Part shown: positions 30,139 to 40,900 of the stretch, in pieces
How positions within the stretch are numbered: the first letter of the stretch is position 1
Layout of the letters: every line of letters begins with the position of its first letter
NCBI RefSeq assembly: GCF_014648655.1
Contig: NZ_BMRN01000017.1
Location: forward strand, 62,001-126,000
Length of the DNA stretch: 64,000 nucleotides
Direction: 5' to 3'
DNA from: Streptomyces atratus
GTDB lineage: Bacteria; Actinomycetota; Actinomycetes; Streptomycetales; Streptomycetaceae
Program-made: the position numbers and the translations under genes
Notes under the pieces: model-generated
What the model saw: only the letters and a program-made list of their open reading frames with translations
The model's database searches: none
What the model was told of the DNA's origin: nothing

Positions 30139-30735
30139 TCAAGATCCAGTGCAGTTCCCCTTGCCGAGGGCCCAGGCCTCGATGTCGCGGTAGTGGATCG
30201 GTCCACGGCTACGGCCGATGTTGCTGCCGACCAGGTGCAGCCGTTCGGCAGGCCATCGGCGGCCGGTGAATCCGGCGAGCCCTTCGGCGATTTCTCCTGC
30301 CGAGGATCGATCTCCTCGGCGGGCACGGGCCAACGTCAGATGTGGGCGCAGGGACCGACCTTCGAAGGCGACACCGCAGTTCTGGACCGCGGTACGCACA
30401 TCGGCGGCAAGCATGTGCAGCTCATCGAGGTCTCCGTCGATTCCGCTCCACAGCACCCGGTCGTCGAAGGTTCCGCTGCCGCGCAGTGCCAACCAGAGCG
30501 GTTGGTGGTCCGCTGCGAGGTTGGCGAGAGGCGGGCGCAGGAGCGGAACTGTCTCGGCCGGTAGCTCCCCGAGGAACGCCAGGGTGATGTGCCAGTCCTC
30601 GATACGGTTCCATCGCATGTGAGGGTGTGTGTCATAGGCGGGGCGCAGTTCCCGGGCCAGTTCTTCTTTCGCGTGGTCGGGCGGGGCGAGGGCGATGAAC
30701 ACGCGCACGGTCGCGGGCTGAGTCTGTTCGTTCAC
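30139..30735 (-). CDS. thpR: RNA 2',3'-cyclic phosphodiesterase (2'-5' RNA ligase family)
   Basis: A 198-residue member of the 2H phosphoesterase superfamily. Both catalytic H-x-T-x motifs are present: WHITLAFLGE near residue 50 and RPHLTLARAR near residue 133. The end GPIHYRDIEAWALG is also typical of ThpR proteins. The enzymes open 2',3'-cyclic phosphates on RNA ends and can ligate tRNA halves in vitro. GTG 30735 gives the normal family N-terminus TVRVFIALAPP. No partner gene is nearby. Confidence 0.9.
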   Translation of the reverse strand: MNEQTQPATVRVFIALAPPDHAKEELARELRPAYDTHPHMRWNRIEDWHITLAFLGELPAETVPLLRPPLANLAADHQPLWLALRGSGTFDDRVLWSGIDGDLDELHMLAADVRTAVQNCGVAFEGRSLRPHLTLARARRGDRSSAGEIAEGLAGFTGRRWPAERLHLVGSNIGRSRGPIHYRDIEAWALGKGNCTGS

Positions 30736-31015
30736 ACCGGACTTCGTACCGCATCCGGGTAGTGGACGCGGCGGCCGGCCCAGGTACTGCAGGAGAGGCG
30801 CTCGCGGTCGCGATGCCGAGGAAACCAGCTCGGCCGGTACGCCCGACGCCACGGCCCGGCGTGGGGCGAGTCCGTGCCCCACCACATCGTTGACGGATAC
30901 CTGTCAAGTCGGATATCCGCCAGGGCAGAACGGTCGACACACAGGTTGCCGCCACGAAAACTCTTCGCAGCACCCGGAACCACCCATTCACCAGGTGCGC
31001 GGAGGAGAGTCAACC

Positions 31016-34000
31016 ATGACCAGATTATCCGCGAGGCGCAGATCCCGGCTGCTCGCAGCGGGGCTGTCGCTCGTACTGCTGTCGGCAGGGCAGGCCGTCG
31101 CAGCCGGGGCGTTGGGGACGGTGGGGGCGGGCACCGACCGTGCCACGTCACCCGTGCACGCACCCAGCACCGCGAGAACCGTCACCCTGATCACCGGTGA
31201 CCAGGTGACCGTGACCGACCTCGGCGCGGGCCGGAAGTCGGTCGCCGTGGAGCGTCCCAAGGGCGCGACCGGAGCAGTTCGCAGCGAGATATCCGACGGC
31301 CGGATCACCGTCATACCCGACGAGGCCCGGCCCTACCTCCAGGCGGGCGTCCTCGACGCCGAACTCTTCGACGTCACCGCTCTGATCGAGCAGGGGCTCG
31401 GCGACCCGTCGTCCGACGGCCTCCCGCTCATCGTGACGTACACGAAGAACGCCCGCAGCGCGACGCCCCACGGAGCCCGCCAGGTCCGTGGGCTGCCGAG
31501 TGTGGGCGGTGCGGCCCTGGAGGCGTCGGCGTCCGGGGAGTTCTGGCGCACGGTCGCACCGGACGTCACCTCCGGGGCGCGCAGCGCGACTTCGGGCCGT
31601 GTGCATCTGTCGGGCGGCGTCGAAAAGATCTGGCTGGACGCACGCGTCGACACCGCGATGGAGACCAGCAACGCCCAGATCGGCACCCCTGCGGCCTGGG
31701 AGGCGGGGCTGTCCGGCAAGGGTGTCAAGGTCGCTGTCCTCGACACGGGCGTGGACCCGACTCATCCCGATCTCAAGGACCGGGTGAGCGAGACCAAGAG
31801 CTTCATCGAGGGGCAGGAGGTCGCCGACCGGAACGGGCACGGCACGCATGTCTCCTCCACCGTCGGTGGCAGCGGTGCGGCCTCCGACGGCAAGGAGAAG
31901 GGGGTAGCACCCGGCGCCACCCTCGCCGTCGGCAAGGTTCTCAGCGACCAGGGTTTCGGATCCGAGTCGCAGATCATCGCCGGCATGGAGTGGGCGGCCA
32001 AGGACGTCCACGCCAAGATCGTGTCCATGAGCCTCGGATCGTCACAGGGCAGTGACGGCACCGACCCGATGGCCCAGGCGGTGAACACCCTCTCCAAGGA
32101 CACAGGCGCCCTGTTCGTGATCGCGGCCGGCAACGCAGGTGCTCCCGGCACCATCGGCTCCCCAGGCGCCGCCGACTCGGCGCTGACGATCGGCGCGGTC
32201 GACTCCGCCGACCGGCGTGCGTCCTTCAGCAGCCAGGGCCCGCGCCTGGGCGACAACGCTCTGAAGCCCGACCTGTCCGCGCCGGGCGTGAACATCCTCG
32301 CGGCCCGCTCCCAGCTCGTGAGCGGCAGCGGCCCGTACACATCGATGAGCGGTACGTCCATGGCCACGCCGCACGTCGCGGGCGTGGCGGCGCTGCTCGC
32401 CGAGAAGCACCCCGACTGGAGCGGACAGCAGCTCAAGGACGGGCTGATGAGCACCTCCAAGCAGATCAGCGGCACGTCGTACGAGGTGGGTGCGGGCCGT
32501 GTGGACGTCCCGTCCGCGATCGCCGCGCAGATCACCGCGACCGGCAGCGCCGACCTCGGCTTCATCAGCTGGCCGTACGAGGCGAACGAGCCGGTCAGGA
32601 AGACGCTGACCTACACCAACGCCTCCGACCGGCCGGTCACCCTGGCGCTGACCGCCGAGGGCGCTCCCGCCGGCGTGGTCACCCTCGCCGACTCCACTCT
32701 CACCGTGCCCGCGCACGGCACGGCGCAGACCACGGTCACCGGTGATGGCACCACCGCGCCCGTCGGCCCGACCTCCGGCCGGATCGTCGCCAAGGACGGC
32801 GACACCGTGGTGGCGCACACGGCCTTCGGCCTGACCAAGGAGGACGAGCGCTACACCCTCACGGTCCACGTCAAGGACCGCGACGGTGCCCCATCCGCCG
32901 CATTCGTGGCTGTGAAGCAGCTGGCCCAGGGCACAGATCCCTTCCCGGTCGCGGTCGATGACTCCGGCACGCTCAAGCTGCGTCTGCAGCCCGGCATGTA
33001 CACCCTGTCCAGCTTCCTCGACGTGCGTGGCAGCCAGGGCAAGGACTCGCTCGGCCTCGGTCTTCTCACCGAGCCCGAGGTCACCATGGACCGTGACCGC
33101 GAAGTCACCCTCGACGGGCGAACGTTGCGGGAGATCCGGGCCGAGGTGGACCAGCGGACCGAGACCCGTCAGCTGAATATGAAGTTCAACCGGGCTGCGA
33201 ACGGCGCGTCCTTCACGTCGGCCGTGCAGGTGCCGCCGAAGTACGACAGCATCTTCGCCGCGCAGACCCGCAAGCCCGCCACAGGCACCTTCGAGTACCG
33301 GACCGTGTGGCGGCTCGGCAAGCCGCTGCTCGATGTCGAAGCAGGCGGCCGGCGGCTCGGCGACGCGTTCGTCCCGTACGGATCGGACGTGTTCACCGGT
33401 CGCAAGCGGATGTCCCTGGTGGACGCGGGCACCGGAAGCCCTGCCGACTACGCCGGCAAGGACGTGACGGGCAATGCGGTCGTCGTGCGCCGCACCGGCG
33501 CGGTCACGCCCGCTGAGCTGGCCCAGAACGCACGGGACGCGGGCGCCAAGGCCCTGTTCGTCACCGACGATGTTCCCGGGCGGCTGTCGGCCTCGTTTGC
33601 CGGTGCCGACGGGGCGACACGTCCGCTGTACATCGCGACGGTGAACGCTGCGGACGGGGCGCGACTGATCGAGACCGCTCGACTCGACCGGGGTGTCGAA
33701 CTGACCGGAACCCAGTACACGCCGTACGTGTACGACCTCACCGAGGGATACCCGGGGGCGATCCCCGCTGATCTGACGTACCGGCCGGACAAGAGCGATC
33801 TGGCCGTCGTCAACAACAAGTTCCACGCGCCGAAGCCCGCCGACGGCGGCGAGTTCCGCTACTCGATCACCGACAGCTTCCCCTACGGCATCGGATTCCA
33901 GGAGAAGATCAAGTTCCCTGCGGAGCGCACCGACTACATCAGCGCCGGCCCCGACCAGGGCTGGCACGAGTCCATGTCCAGCGGCCCGGGCGCCATCGAG

Positions 34001-34750
34001 GAGCGCGGCGGCGTCGTGCACTACCGCGGCGGGACGCGCTCCGCAGCGGACTGGTTCAAGCCGGTCTGGCACCCGTGGCTGGGCACCGGACTCGGCTGGG
34101 GCCAGCAGCGTGCGGGCAACAACCTGCAGTTCAACACGCCGGGCTGGGGTGACTCGGGCCCGGACCACACCGGCTTCGGCGATGTGTGGAACCAGAAGTC
34201 GATGACCCAGTTCACCGAGGTGTACGTGGACGGGGTGCGGGTCGAACGAAAGACCGGCTCGGGGGCGTACGCCCGGAACGTCAATCCGACCGAGCAGGAC
34301 TTCAGGGTTGTCACCGACACCACCCTGGACCCGGAGGTCTGGCGGCTCGCCACGAAGGGCCATTCCGAGTGGACCTTCAAGTCGTCCGCCACGCCGGCCG
34401 ACCGGTATACGTATCTGCCAATGCTCAACCTCGGGTTCGACGTCGACACCGATCTGCACGGTGATGTGCGGGCCGGAAAGCGCCTGGATCTCGGGATCTT
34501 CTCCGAGTACGTCAAGGGCGCGCCGGACACCGGGAGGATCACCGGCTCCACGCTGGAGGTCTCCTTCGACGACGGCGCGACGTGGACGTCCGTCGAACTC
34601 GGCGGCGTACGCGGCAAGTCCGCCGCCTGGGCCGGCTCCGTGCGGGTGCCGGACGACGCGCAGTACATCTCCGTGCGGGCCTCGGCCGCCGACGACAAGG
34701 GCGGCTCGGTCAAGCAGGAGATCATCCGCGCGGTGGGCGTGCGGAAGTAA
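31016..34750 (+). CDS. Large secreted subtilisin-like serine protease
   Basis: A 1244-residue S8 peptidase. A twin-basic signal peptide (residues 1-30, RRRSRLLAAGLSLVLLSAG) is followed by a propeptide and the catalytic domain: Asp243 in VAVLDTGVDPTHPDL, His275 in NGHGTHVSST, Ser448 in GTSMATPHVAG. A long C-terminal region of beta-sandwich and PA-like character follows (GNAVVVRRTGAVTPAELAQN). The ATG has GGAGGAGAG upstream. Codon 4 is TTA (31025-31027), the rare leucine codon read by the bldA tRNA, so synthesis is probably tied to development. A 12-bp terminator follows. Confidence 0.93.
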   Translation: MTRLSARRRSRLLAAGLSLVLLSAGQAVAAGALGTVGAGTDRATSPVHAPSTARTVTLITGDQVTVTDLGAGRKSVAVERPKGATGAVRSEISDGRITVIPDEARPYLQAGVLDAELFDVTALIEQGLGDPSSDGLPLIVTYTKNARSATPHGARQVRGLPSVGGAALEASASGEFWRTVAPDVTSGARSATSGRVHLSGGVEKIWLDARVDTAMETSNAQIGTPAAWEAGLSGKGVKVAVLDTGVDPTHPDLKDRVSETKSFIEGQEVADRNGHGTHVSSTVGGSGAASDGKEKGVAPGATLAVGKVLSDQGFGSESQIIAGMEWAAKDVHAKIVSMSLGSSQGSDGTDPMAQAVNTLSKDTGALFVIAAGNAGAPGTIGSPGAADSALTIGAVDSADRRASFSSQGPRLGDNALKPDLSAPGVNILAARSQLVSGSGPYTSMSGTSMATPHVAGVAALLAEKHPDWSGQQLKDGLMSTSKQISGTSYEVGAGRVDVPSAIAAQITATGSADLGFISWPYEANEPVRKTLTYTNASDRPVTLALTAEGAPAGVVTLADSTLTVPAHGTAQTTVTGDGTTAPVGPTSGRIVAKDGDTVVAHTAFGLTKEDERYTLTVHVKDRDGAPSAAFVAVKQLAQGTDPFPVAVDDSGTLKLRLQPGMYTLSSFLDVRGSQGKDSLGLGLLTEPEVTMDRDREVTLDGRTLREIRAEVDQRTETRQLNMKFNRAANGASFTSAVQVPPKYDSIFAAQTRKPATGTFEYRTVWRLGKPLLDVEAGGRRLGDAFVPYGSDVFTGRKRMSLVDAGTGSPADYAGKDVTGNAVVVRRTGAVTPAELAQNARDAGAKALFVTDDVPGRLSASFAGADGATRPLYIATVNAADGARLIETARLDRGVELTGTQYTPYVYDLTEGYPGAIPADLTYRPDKSDLAVVNNKFHAPKPADGGEFRYSITDSFPYGIGFQEKIKFPAERTDYISAGPDQGWHESMSSGPGAIEERGGVVHYRGGTRSAADWFKPVWHPWLGTGLGWGQQRAGNNLQFNTPGWGDSGPDHTGFGDVWNQKSMTQFTEVYVDGVRVERKTGSGAYARNVNPTEQDFRVVTDTTLDPEVWRLATKGHSEWTFKSSATPADRYTYLPMLNLGFDVDTDLHGDVRAGKRLDLGIFSEYVKGAPDTGRITGSTLEVSFDDGATWTSVELGGVRGKSAAWAGSVRVPDDAQYISVRASAADDKGGSVKQEIIRAVGVRK

Positions 34751-34758
34751 CCGACCGG

Positions 34759-34792
34759 GTGGGAGCCGCGCAGTCGGCGGCGCGGCTCCCAC
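34759..34792 (+). terminator. Hairpin terminator after the first subtilase
   Basis: Arms 34759-34770 and 34781-34792 (GTGGGAGCCGCG / CGCGGCTCCCAC) pair perfectly around a ten-base loop. It lies eight bases beyond the stop codon. Confidence 0.85.
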
Positions 34793-34933
34793 CTGCCGCG
34801 TGCGCGGTACATGGTCCGCACCCTGCACGTGGTGCTGCTCACGGCACAGAGGACATCGTCCGGCGGGGCGCGGCTCGCCCGCGGTGGGTCCTGTCTAACG
34901 TACGGGCAGTACACCACCTGCCCGGGAGGCCCC

Positions 34934-36055
34934 GTGACCCGTACTCACCCGAAGAGATTCGCGCATCCTTTCGAGGCCGTCGAACCACCGCGCAACGCCG
35001 AAGTCGTGATCGGCGTGGTGTCAGTGACCGCCCTGGTGATGATGCTCGGTGCCCTGTCCGGGTCCGTGGTGTGGCTTCTGGGGCTCCTTGTGTTCCTGCC
35101 GGGGACGGCGTCGGCGCTGTGCACCGTACGCCAGACGAAGTTTGTGTCTGCATGGGCCACGCTTGTGGTCGCCGTCACCGTGGTGATCCGGCACGGTGAC
35201 GGGCGGTCGTGGCTCGACAGGATCCTGATGGTGCTGCTCACCCTCGCTCTGGGCGCGGCCTCCGTCTACGCCTGCCACCGTCGTATCCGCCGCGAGCACG
35301 AGATGCTGCGGCTGCGCTCCACCGCCGCAGCGATGCAGCGCCACATCCTTCGCCCTCTGCCTCTGCTCACCGACGACGTCCTGGTCGACGGCGTGTACGA
35401 GCCCGTGCAGGAGGACCGTCTCGTCGGCGGCGACATCTACGACGTCGTCGTCTCCCCATGGGGAACCCGGGTTCTGATCGGCGATGTCCAGGGCAAGGGC
35501 CTGCCCGCGGTCGGCGCCGCGTTCGCCGTCATCGGCGCCTTCCGTGAGGCGGCCCACCGGGAGCCCACCCTGACAGCGATCGTCGATGCCCTCGATGCCT
35601 CGGTCGTACGGCACAACTCCTATGCTGCACAGACCGGCGACGACGAGAGGTTCGTCACAGCGCTTATCGTCAACGTCGACGCGCACGACGAGGTACAAGT
35701 CATCAACTGCGGGCACATTCCTCCGCAGCTGCTGCACGACGCCACCGTCATCACGCCGGCCCTCGACTCCGGTGTCCCCCTCGGTCTCGCCGAACTCACC
35801 GCCGAACCCGCGACCGTCAACTGGTTCGCCTTCCCGCCCGGCGCGACGCTGCTGCTGACCACCGATGGGCTCACCGAGACCCGCGCCGCCGACGGCACGT
35901 TCTACCCCGTCACCGAACGCCTCACCGAGCGCGCGGCGCTCTCTCCCACCGAGCTGCCGCACGCCCTCTACGACGACGCGCGTGCGTTCGCCGGAGAGGG
36001 CGGCCAGCACGACGACGTCGCGGTCCTGTCCGTCCGACGGTCACCGCACCACTGA
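34934..36055 (+). CDS. Membrane-bound SpoIIE-type PP2C phosphatase
   Basis: A 373-residue protein. Three to four helices at residues about 25-110 (VVSVTALVMMLGALSGSVVWLLGLLVFL and following) anchor a cytoplasmic PP2C/SpoIIE phosphatase. Its metal-binding acids lie in LVGGDIYDVV and VLIGDVQGKGLPAV; later motifs are VNCGH-like VINCGHIPPQLL, LLLTTDGLTETRAADGTFYPV and GGQHDDVAVL. Such enzymes dephosphorylate anti-sigma-factor antagonists. GTG 34934 follows GGGAGG. No sensor or STAS/anti-sigma gene is adjacent, so its target lies elsewhere. Confidence 0.9.
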   Translation: MTRTHPKRFAHPFEAVEPPRNAEVVIGVVSVTALVMMLGALSGSVVWLLGLLVFLPGTASALCTVRQTKFVSAWATLVVAVTVVIRHGDGRSWLDRILMVLLTLALGAASVYACHRRIRREHEMLRLRSTAAAMQRHILRPLPLLTDDVLVDGVYEPVQEDRLVGGDIYDVVVSPWGTRVLIGDVQGKGLPAVGAAFAVIGAFREAAHREPTLTAIVDALDASVVRHNSYAAQTGDDERFVTALIVNVDAHDEVQVINCGHIPPQLLHDATVITPALDSGVPLGLAELTAEPATVNWFAFPPGATLLLTTDGLTETRAADGTFYPVTERLTERAALSPTELPHALYDDARAFAGEGGQHDDVAVLSVRRSPHH

Positions 36056-36878
36056 GCGCAACACGGCGCACGTACGCTCAAGTGCCCGGCCCCTCGGACG
36101 GCAAGCAAGGTCCGAACATGACTCCGCCGACACCGCCCGAGGACGTCGACGCTCCCGGCACCGCGCCACAACCGCATCGCTCCCGCGTGCGACGAGGACC
36201 TGTACTGAGCGGACGGGGCAGGCCCGCCGCCAGTAAAGCTGCAGGCGGTCGATCCCGTGGGGGTGGCCACGGCGAGGCGTCAGCGGAGCAGGAGGCCGGT
36301 AGCGGCCGGGCCTTGAAAGACGCTGTTCACCTGCACCGCAATGTCGCTCACGCTGCCCCCGTCCGCGAGCCGGTCCAGCCACCCCGCTGCCCCGGGCCGG
36401 CACAGACACGCAAGGAGCGCGCCGACTGCGGCCGTCGCAGAGTCGTCCGGCTGATTCGGGCTGCCGGACCGCAGAGCCGGCATCGCCGACGACGGCACCT
36501 GACCACAGTCCCCGATCCACGGGCCGCCACGCGGCCCGATCTCATCGCCCGTAGTTTCCACCCCGACCCGGCGGGGCCGAATGTCCGCTGGTGCGGCGAC
36601 TGGGCTCGATCCGCTTTGGCGGACACCCGAGATCAGGGGCTCAGCCCCCGGAAGGATGTCCATCATGGAGAGCATGGGGAAGAAGAGGCCGCGCCCTCGC
36701 CGTTCAACTGCCGCCGCTCCAGTGTGATTGAGGTGGTGGTCCAGCGCGGTCTCGCCCTCGTTGACTTCCAGCCACAGGTACGGGTCTTCATCAGTCGCAA
36801 GCCGAATTGTGCAGGCTTGGAACGCGCGCCGAGACCACACCCACTCATCGCCGCCCCACCTGCTGCCGGCGTGCTGTC
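36056..36878. other. 823-bp gap without a supported gene
   Basis: Several open frames cross this stretch on both strands, but none combines a ribosome site with a recognisable family. The reverse strand has some protein-like segments (WVWSRRAFQACTIRLATDED; then ACLCRPGAAGWLDRLADGGS), so it may be a decayed gene transcribed leftward. I cannot name it. Confidence 0.35.
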
Positions 36879-37841
36879 TCACAACCAGCCGCGACGGGCC
36901 GCGATCACTCCGGCCTGGAAGCGGTTGGCGGCGCCGAGGAGGTCGTGCAGGCGGCTGATGCGGCGGCGCATGGTGCGGACGGACCAGCCGAGCTGGCGGG
37001 CTATCGCCTCGTCCTTGAGGCCGCTGACCAGGAGGGTGAGGACGAGTCGGTCCTCCTCGCCAAGGGGGTCCTCGGCGGGGGCGTTGAGGGGCAGGGCCTG
37101 CTTCCAGCACATTTCCCAGTAGCCGGTGAGGGCATCGAGCAGGGTGGACGGGCGGATCACCGCGGCGCGGACGTCGTTGAGGTCGAGGGAGAGCGGCATC
37201 AGGGCGAGCCTGCGGTCGGCGATGGCAAGTTTGATGCCCAGGCCGGGCAGGACACGGGCCTGTTCACCGTGCCGGACCAGCTCTCGGATGTCGTCCAGGA
37301 CGCCCGGCCATTCCAGGGCCTCGGGGGCGTAGACCGCGCGGTACCGTACGCCACGGCCGAGCGCCGTCGCCTCGACCGGGTTGGAGGTGGTCAGGGCGTA
37401 CGGCGGCCGGTCCAGGGTCATCACGTCCTCGTGGGCCTCCTGCTGAAGGCGGACGAACCAGCGGCCGAGCGCCTCGCTGCCGGTAGTGATCTCCACCTCG
37501 TCCTCATAGGTCGCGCCGGTGCGCGCGGCGGCGAACAGCCGGGACAGTTCGTCGGCCGCCGAACGGACCCGCTCCAGCTCATTGCTTCTGGCCCGCACCA
37601 GCGCCTCGACGGCGGCTCCCGGCTCGATCGCGGCGTACCGGCGGCGGGAGCCGGCGAGCCGGCCGACCAGCCCGTGGTCGCGGAGCCGGTCCAGCGCCCT
37701 GGCGACGCGCTCGGCCGAACAGTCGAGATCCGCGGTGAGTTCGGCAGGCGCCGCCGTCCGCCGGGTCAGGACAGCGCGGTAGACGCTCTCGTCGAACGGA
37801 TCGATGCCTGCCGCCGTGAGTTGCGGTGTCTCGGGAGTCAT
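36879..37841 (-). CDS. TrmB/LuxR-type transcriptional regulator
   Basis: A 320-residue regulator. The N-terminus is a TrmB-like winged helix (GIDPFDESVYRAVLTRRTAAPAELTADLDCSAERVARALDRLRDHGLV) followed by a ligand or phospholipase-D-like middle domain. The C-terminus is a LuxR/GerE helix-turn-helix (EEDRLVLTLLVSGLKDEAIARQLGWSVRTMRRRISRLHDLLGAANRFQAG). It is divergent from the BNR-repeat subtilase with 91 bp between starts. In streptomycetes I know this regulator type as a frequent neighbour of S8 peptidase genes, so it probably controls that protease. Confidence 0.87.
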   Translation of the reverse strand: MTPETPQLTAAGIDPFDESVYRAVLTRRTAAPAELTADLDCSAERVARALDRLRDHGLVGRLAGSRRRYAAIEPGAAVEALVRARSNELERVRSAADELSRLFAAARTGATYEDEVEITTGSEALGRWFVRLQQEAHEDVMTLDRPPYALTTSNPVEATALGRGVRYRAVYAPEALEWPGVLDDIRELVRHGEQARVLPGLGIKLAIADRRLALMPLSLDLNDVRAAVIRPSTLLDALTGYWEMCWKQALPLNAPAEDPLGEEDRLVLTLLVSGLKDEAIARQLGWSVRTMRRRISRLHDLLGAANRFQAGVIAARRGWL

Positions 37842-37850
37842 GGACGGATG

Positions 37851-37885
37851 GTGGCCCAATTGTGCCAGCGGCAGCAATGGGCCAC
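37851..37885. promoter_or_regulatory. Dyad operator candidate between the regulator and the subtilase
   Basis: Arms GTGGCCCA (37851-37858) and TGGGCCAC (37878-37885) are exact inverted repeats, and inner bases TTGTGCC / GGCAGCAA (37860-37866 / 37870-37877) are also nearly symmetric. A related GTTGTGCGGCAAGTGCCC follows near 37893. The position, 10 bp from the regulator start, suits autoregulation and control of the protease. Confidence 0.55.
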
Positions 37886-37932
37886 GTAGATCAGTTGTGC
37901 GGCAAGTGCCCTCACCACTAGGACCTTTACGC

Positions 37933-40900
37933 ATGGCAATGAAGTCACGAAGATCGCGTCACGCCGCCCTCGCCGCCGTTGTTCTCGCCGGCACGTTGGC
38001 GGCGACACCGGGTGCCGCCAACGCGTCCACGCCCGACCCGTCGCAACGAGTGCTCGTCGAACTGTCCGGGAACCCAGCGGTCACCGCCGCGCCCGGTGGA
38101 TCGCTGCTGTCCGCCGAGGCCGCCCACGGCGTCGGCGCCGCCCGCCGCGCGCTCGACGCGCGGCAGGAGACGTTCCTCGGCTCGGCGAAGAGCGCCGGGC
38201 TGCACCCTTCGGCGACCCGCAAACTGGGTCTGCTCATCGATGCCGTGGCAATGACGGTGCCCGCGTCCGAGGTTGGGCGGCTGTCATCGCTGCCGGGCGT
38301 CACCGCCGTCCACCCCGACACCCGGGTGCTGACGAAGACGGACGTGAGCGTGCCGCTGATCGGCGCACCCGGCGTCTGGCAGCGCAAGGACCCGGCCGGA
38401 AGCCGCGTCACCGGCAAGGGGACCACCGTCGCGATCCTGGACAGCGGCGTGGACTACACCCACCCCGACCTGGGCGGCGGACTCGGCAAGGGGCACAAGG
38501 TCGTCGGCGGACACGACTTCGTCAACGGTGACGAGGACCCCAAGGACGACAACGGCCACGGCACCCACGTCGCCGGCATCATCGCGGGCAAGGCGGCTGA
38601 GAAGGGCGGCGTCACCGGCGTCGCGCCCGGCGCGAATCTGCTGGCCTACAAGGTGATGGACGCCGACGGCTCCGGCTACACGTCGGACATCATCGCCGGA
38701 ATCGAGGCGGCCTCCGATCCGGCCAACCCGCACCGCGCCGATGTCATCAACATGAGCCTCGGCGGCCCCGGCGACGGCACCGACCCGCTGGGCCGCGCCG
38801 CGACCGCGGCCGTACAAGCCGGTGTGGTCGTGGTGGCCGCGGCCGGCAACGACGGACCGGGCACGGGTACGGTCAGCAGCCCCGCAACGGCCGACGGCGT
38901 GGTCGCGGTCGGCGCGTCGACAAGCAATCTGCGGCTGCCCAGCGCCTATCTGGCCGGCAAGAAACCCGAGTTGATCCAGACCTACCGCGGCATCCTGTCC
39001 GCGAACCCGCCGGAGCACCCCGTCACGGCGCCGCTCGTCGACGTAGGCGAGGGCACCGCCGAGGACTGGAAGCGGGTCGGCGACGTACGCGGAAAGATCG
39101 TGCGGGCCGAGATGCTCATCGCCTCCGACGCCCGGTACCTGACGGCGAACGCCGTGGAGTGGGCGAAGGAGGCGGAGAAGCGCGGCGCGATCGCCGTGCT
39201 GGCCGGCCTGCCCTCCAACGACGGCCCGGTGTTCGTCGCCGGAGCGCCGGGAGAGGTCCGGCCGCCGGAAGTGAACACTGAGCCGGGAGTGGCCCAGGTG
39301 CCGTCCTCGCCCGCGCGGATCGACGCCTCCGGCGACTCGCTGCGCATGGACCACCTGGTGGTCATGGGCATCGACTCGACCCAGTACACGGAGTTGAGCG
39401 CCCGACTCGCCGCCGGGAAGGTCTCGGTGACGCTGCGCGGCACCGACACCACCGACCGGATCGCCTCGTTCTCCTCACGCGGTCCCGCACAGGACTTCGG
39501 TTCGAAGCCCGATCTGGTCGCACCGGGCGTGGAGATCCGCTCCACCGTGCCCAAGGCACTGTACGGGCCCGGCCAGTACCGCATGTCGGGCACATCGATG
39601 GCCGCCCCGCACGTCGCCGGCGCTGCGGCCCTGCTGCGCCAGTTGCATCCCGGCCGGACGCCCGCCGAGATCAAGGCCGAGCTGATCGGCACCGCGAAGC
39701 CGCTGAGCGGCACCGGGCCGACGACGCAGGGCTCGGGCCGGCTCGATGTGGCCGCGGCCGCCTCGGCCAAGGTCAGCGCCTCGCCGGCGTCGGTGTCGTT
39801 CGGACTCGCCGATCTGTCCCGGCGTCACATCGGCGGCATCGCGAAGGTGACGCTGCGGAACCCCGGCAAGCGGCCGGTCGCGACCTCGCTGCGGACCGAC
39901 GGTCCGGCCACGGTCTCGCCGAAGCGGGTCACCGTACCGGCCGGGGGGACCGCGACCGTCACGGTCTCGCTGCGCGTCGCCCGACCGGCGGCCGACACCG
40001 AGATCAGCGGCCGTCTCACGGCGACTCCCGATCGGGGACCGGCGATCGGAGTGCCCTACCTGCTCGCCGTCCGGTATCTGGCCGTCCAGGCCGCACCCGA
40101 CCCGAGCGACGGTCACTCAACCGTGCACATCGCCCCGCCGACCCGGCTGGCCGCACCGCCGGTCGTCACCGTCACCCCGCCTCGCGGCAAGGCCGTCGAT
40201 GTCACTTCCACGCTCGATCCCGCCAGCGGCTACTACCGGGCCGAGGTGACCGGCAGGGTGGCCGGCGCCTACCGGGTCTCGGTACGCGGCACCGCCGGCA
40301 CCGGGCAGCGGCTCACCGGCGCCGGCGCCTTCGAGGTCACCCCGGTCGACAGTCGCGGGGACCGCTGGGAGCCGGTCGGCCCCAACAGCGAGGCCGGTTC
40401 GGTCGCCCTCTCGCCGAGTCGGCCGAAGCAGGCCGTCCTCACCCAGTACCAGAAGGCGGCCCCCTGGCTGACCACCGACAGCGGCGCCTCCTGGCGCCAG
40501 TTGGGCCGACTACCGGTCGCGGACGGCACGGGTCCGCTCGTGGTGGACACGAAGAACCCCGACCGCTGGTGGTACGCCGTGAACAGCGTTCACGACGGCA
40601 GTCGCCGGGGCGCCATCCTGCGCACCGATGACAACGGTCGGACCTGGCGCACGCTCGACGTCCCGGACACCCGCGTCGTGGCGCTCGCCGCCGATGAACA
40701 GACCCGCACCCTGGTCGCGGTCACCTCGGACGCACTGCTGGTCAGCACGGACGCGGGCGACCACTGGACGACGTATCCGACCGGCGTCACCGGCAGCATC
40801 ACCGCCGTCGCCGTCACCGGTGACACCCTCTATATGACGACGTATCACGGCGTCTGGGCCCGCTCCGGCATCGGCTCGGGCAACCCCGGCGAGGCACGCC

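Noticed and set aside
32042..34828. 928-codon minus-strand frame across the first subtilase
   Set aside because: It is the GC-biased mirror frame of a gene with clear catalytic motifs and has no recognisable product.
36082..37122. Long plus-strand frame (346 codons) as a gene
   Set aside because: It is Arg/Pro/His-rich, runs antisense into the TrmB/LuxR-like regulator and lacks a family match or clear start.
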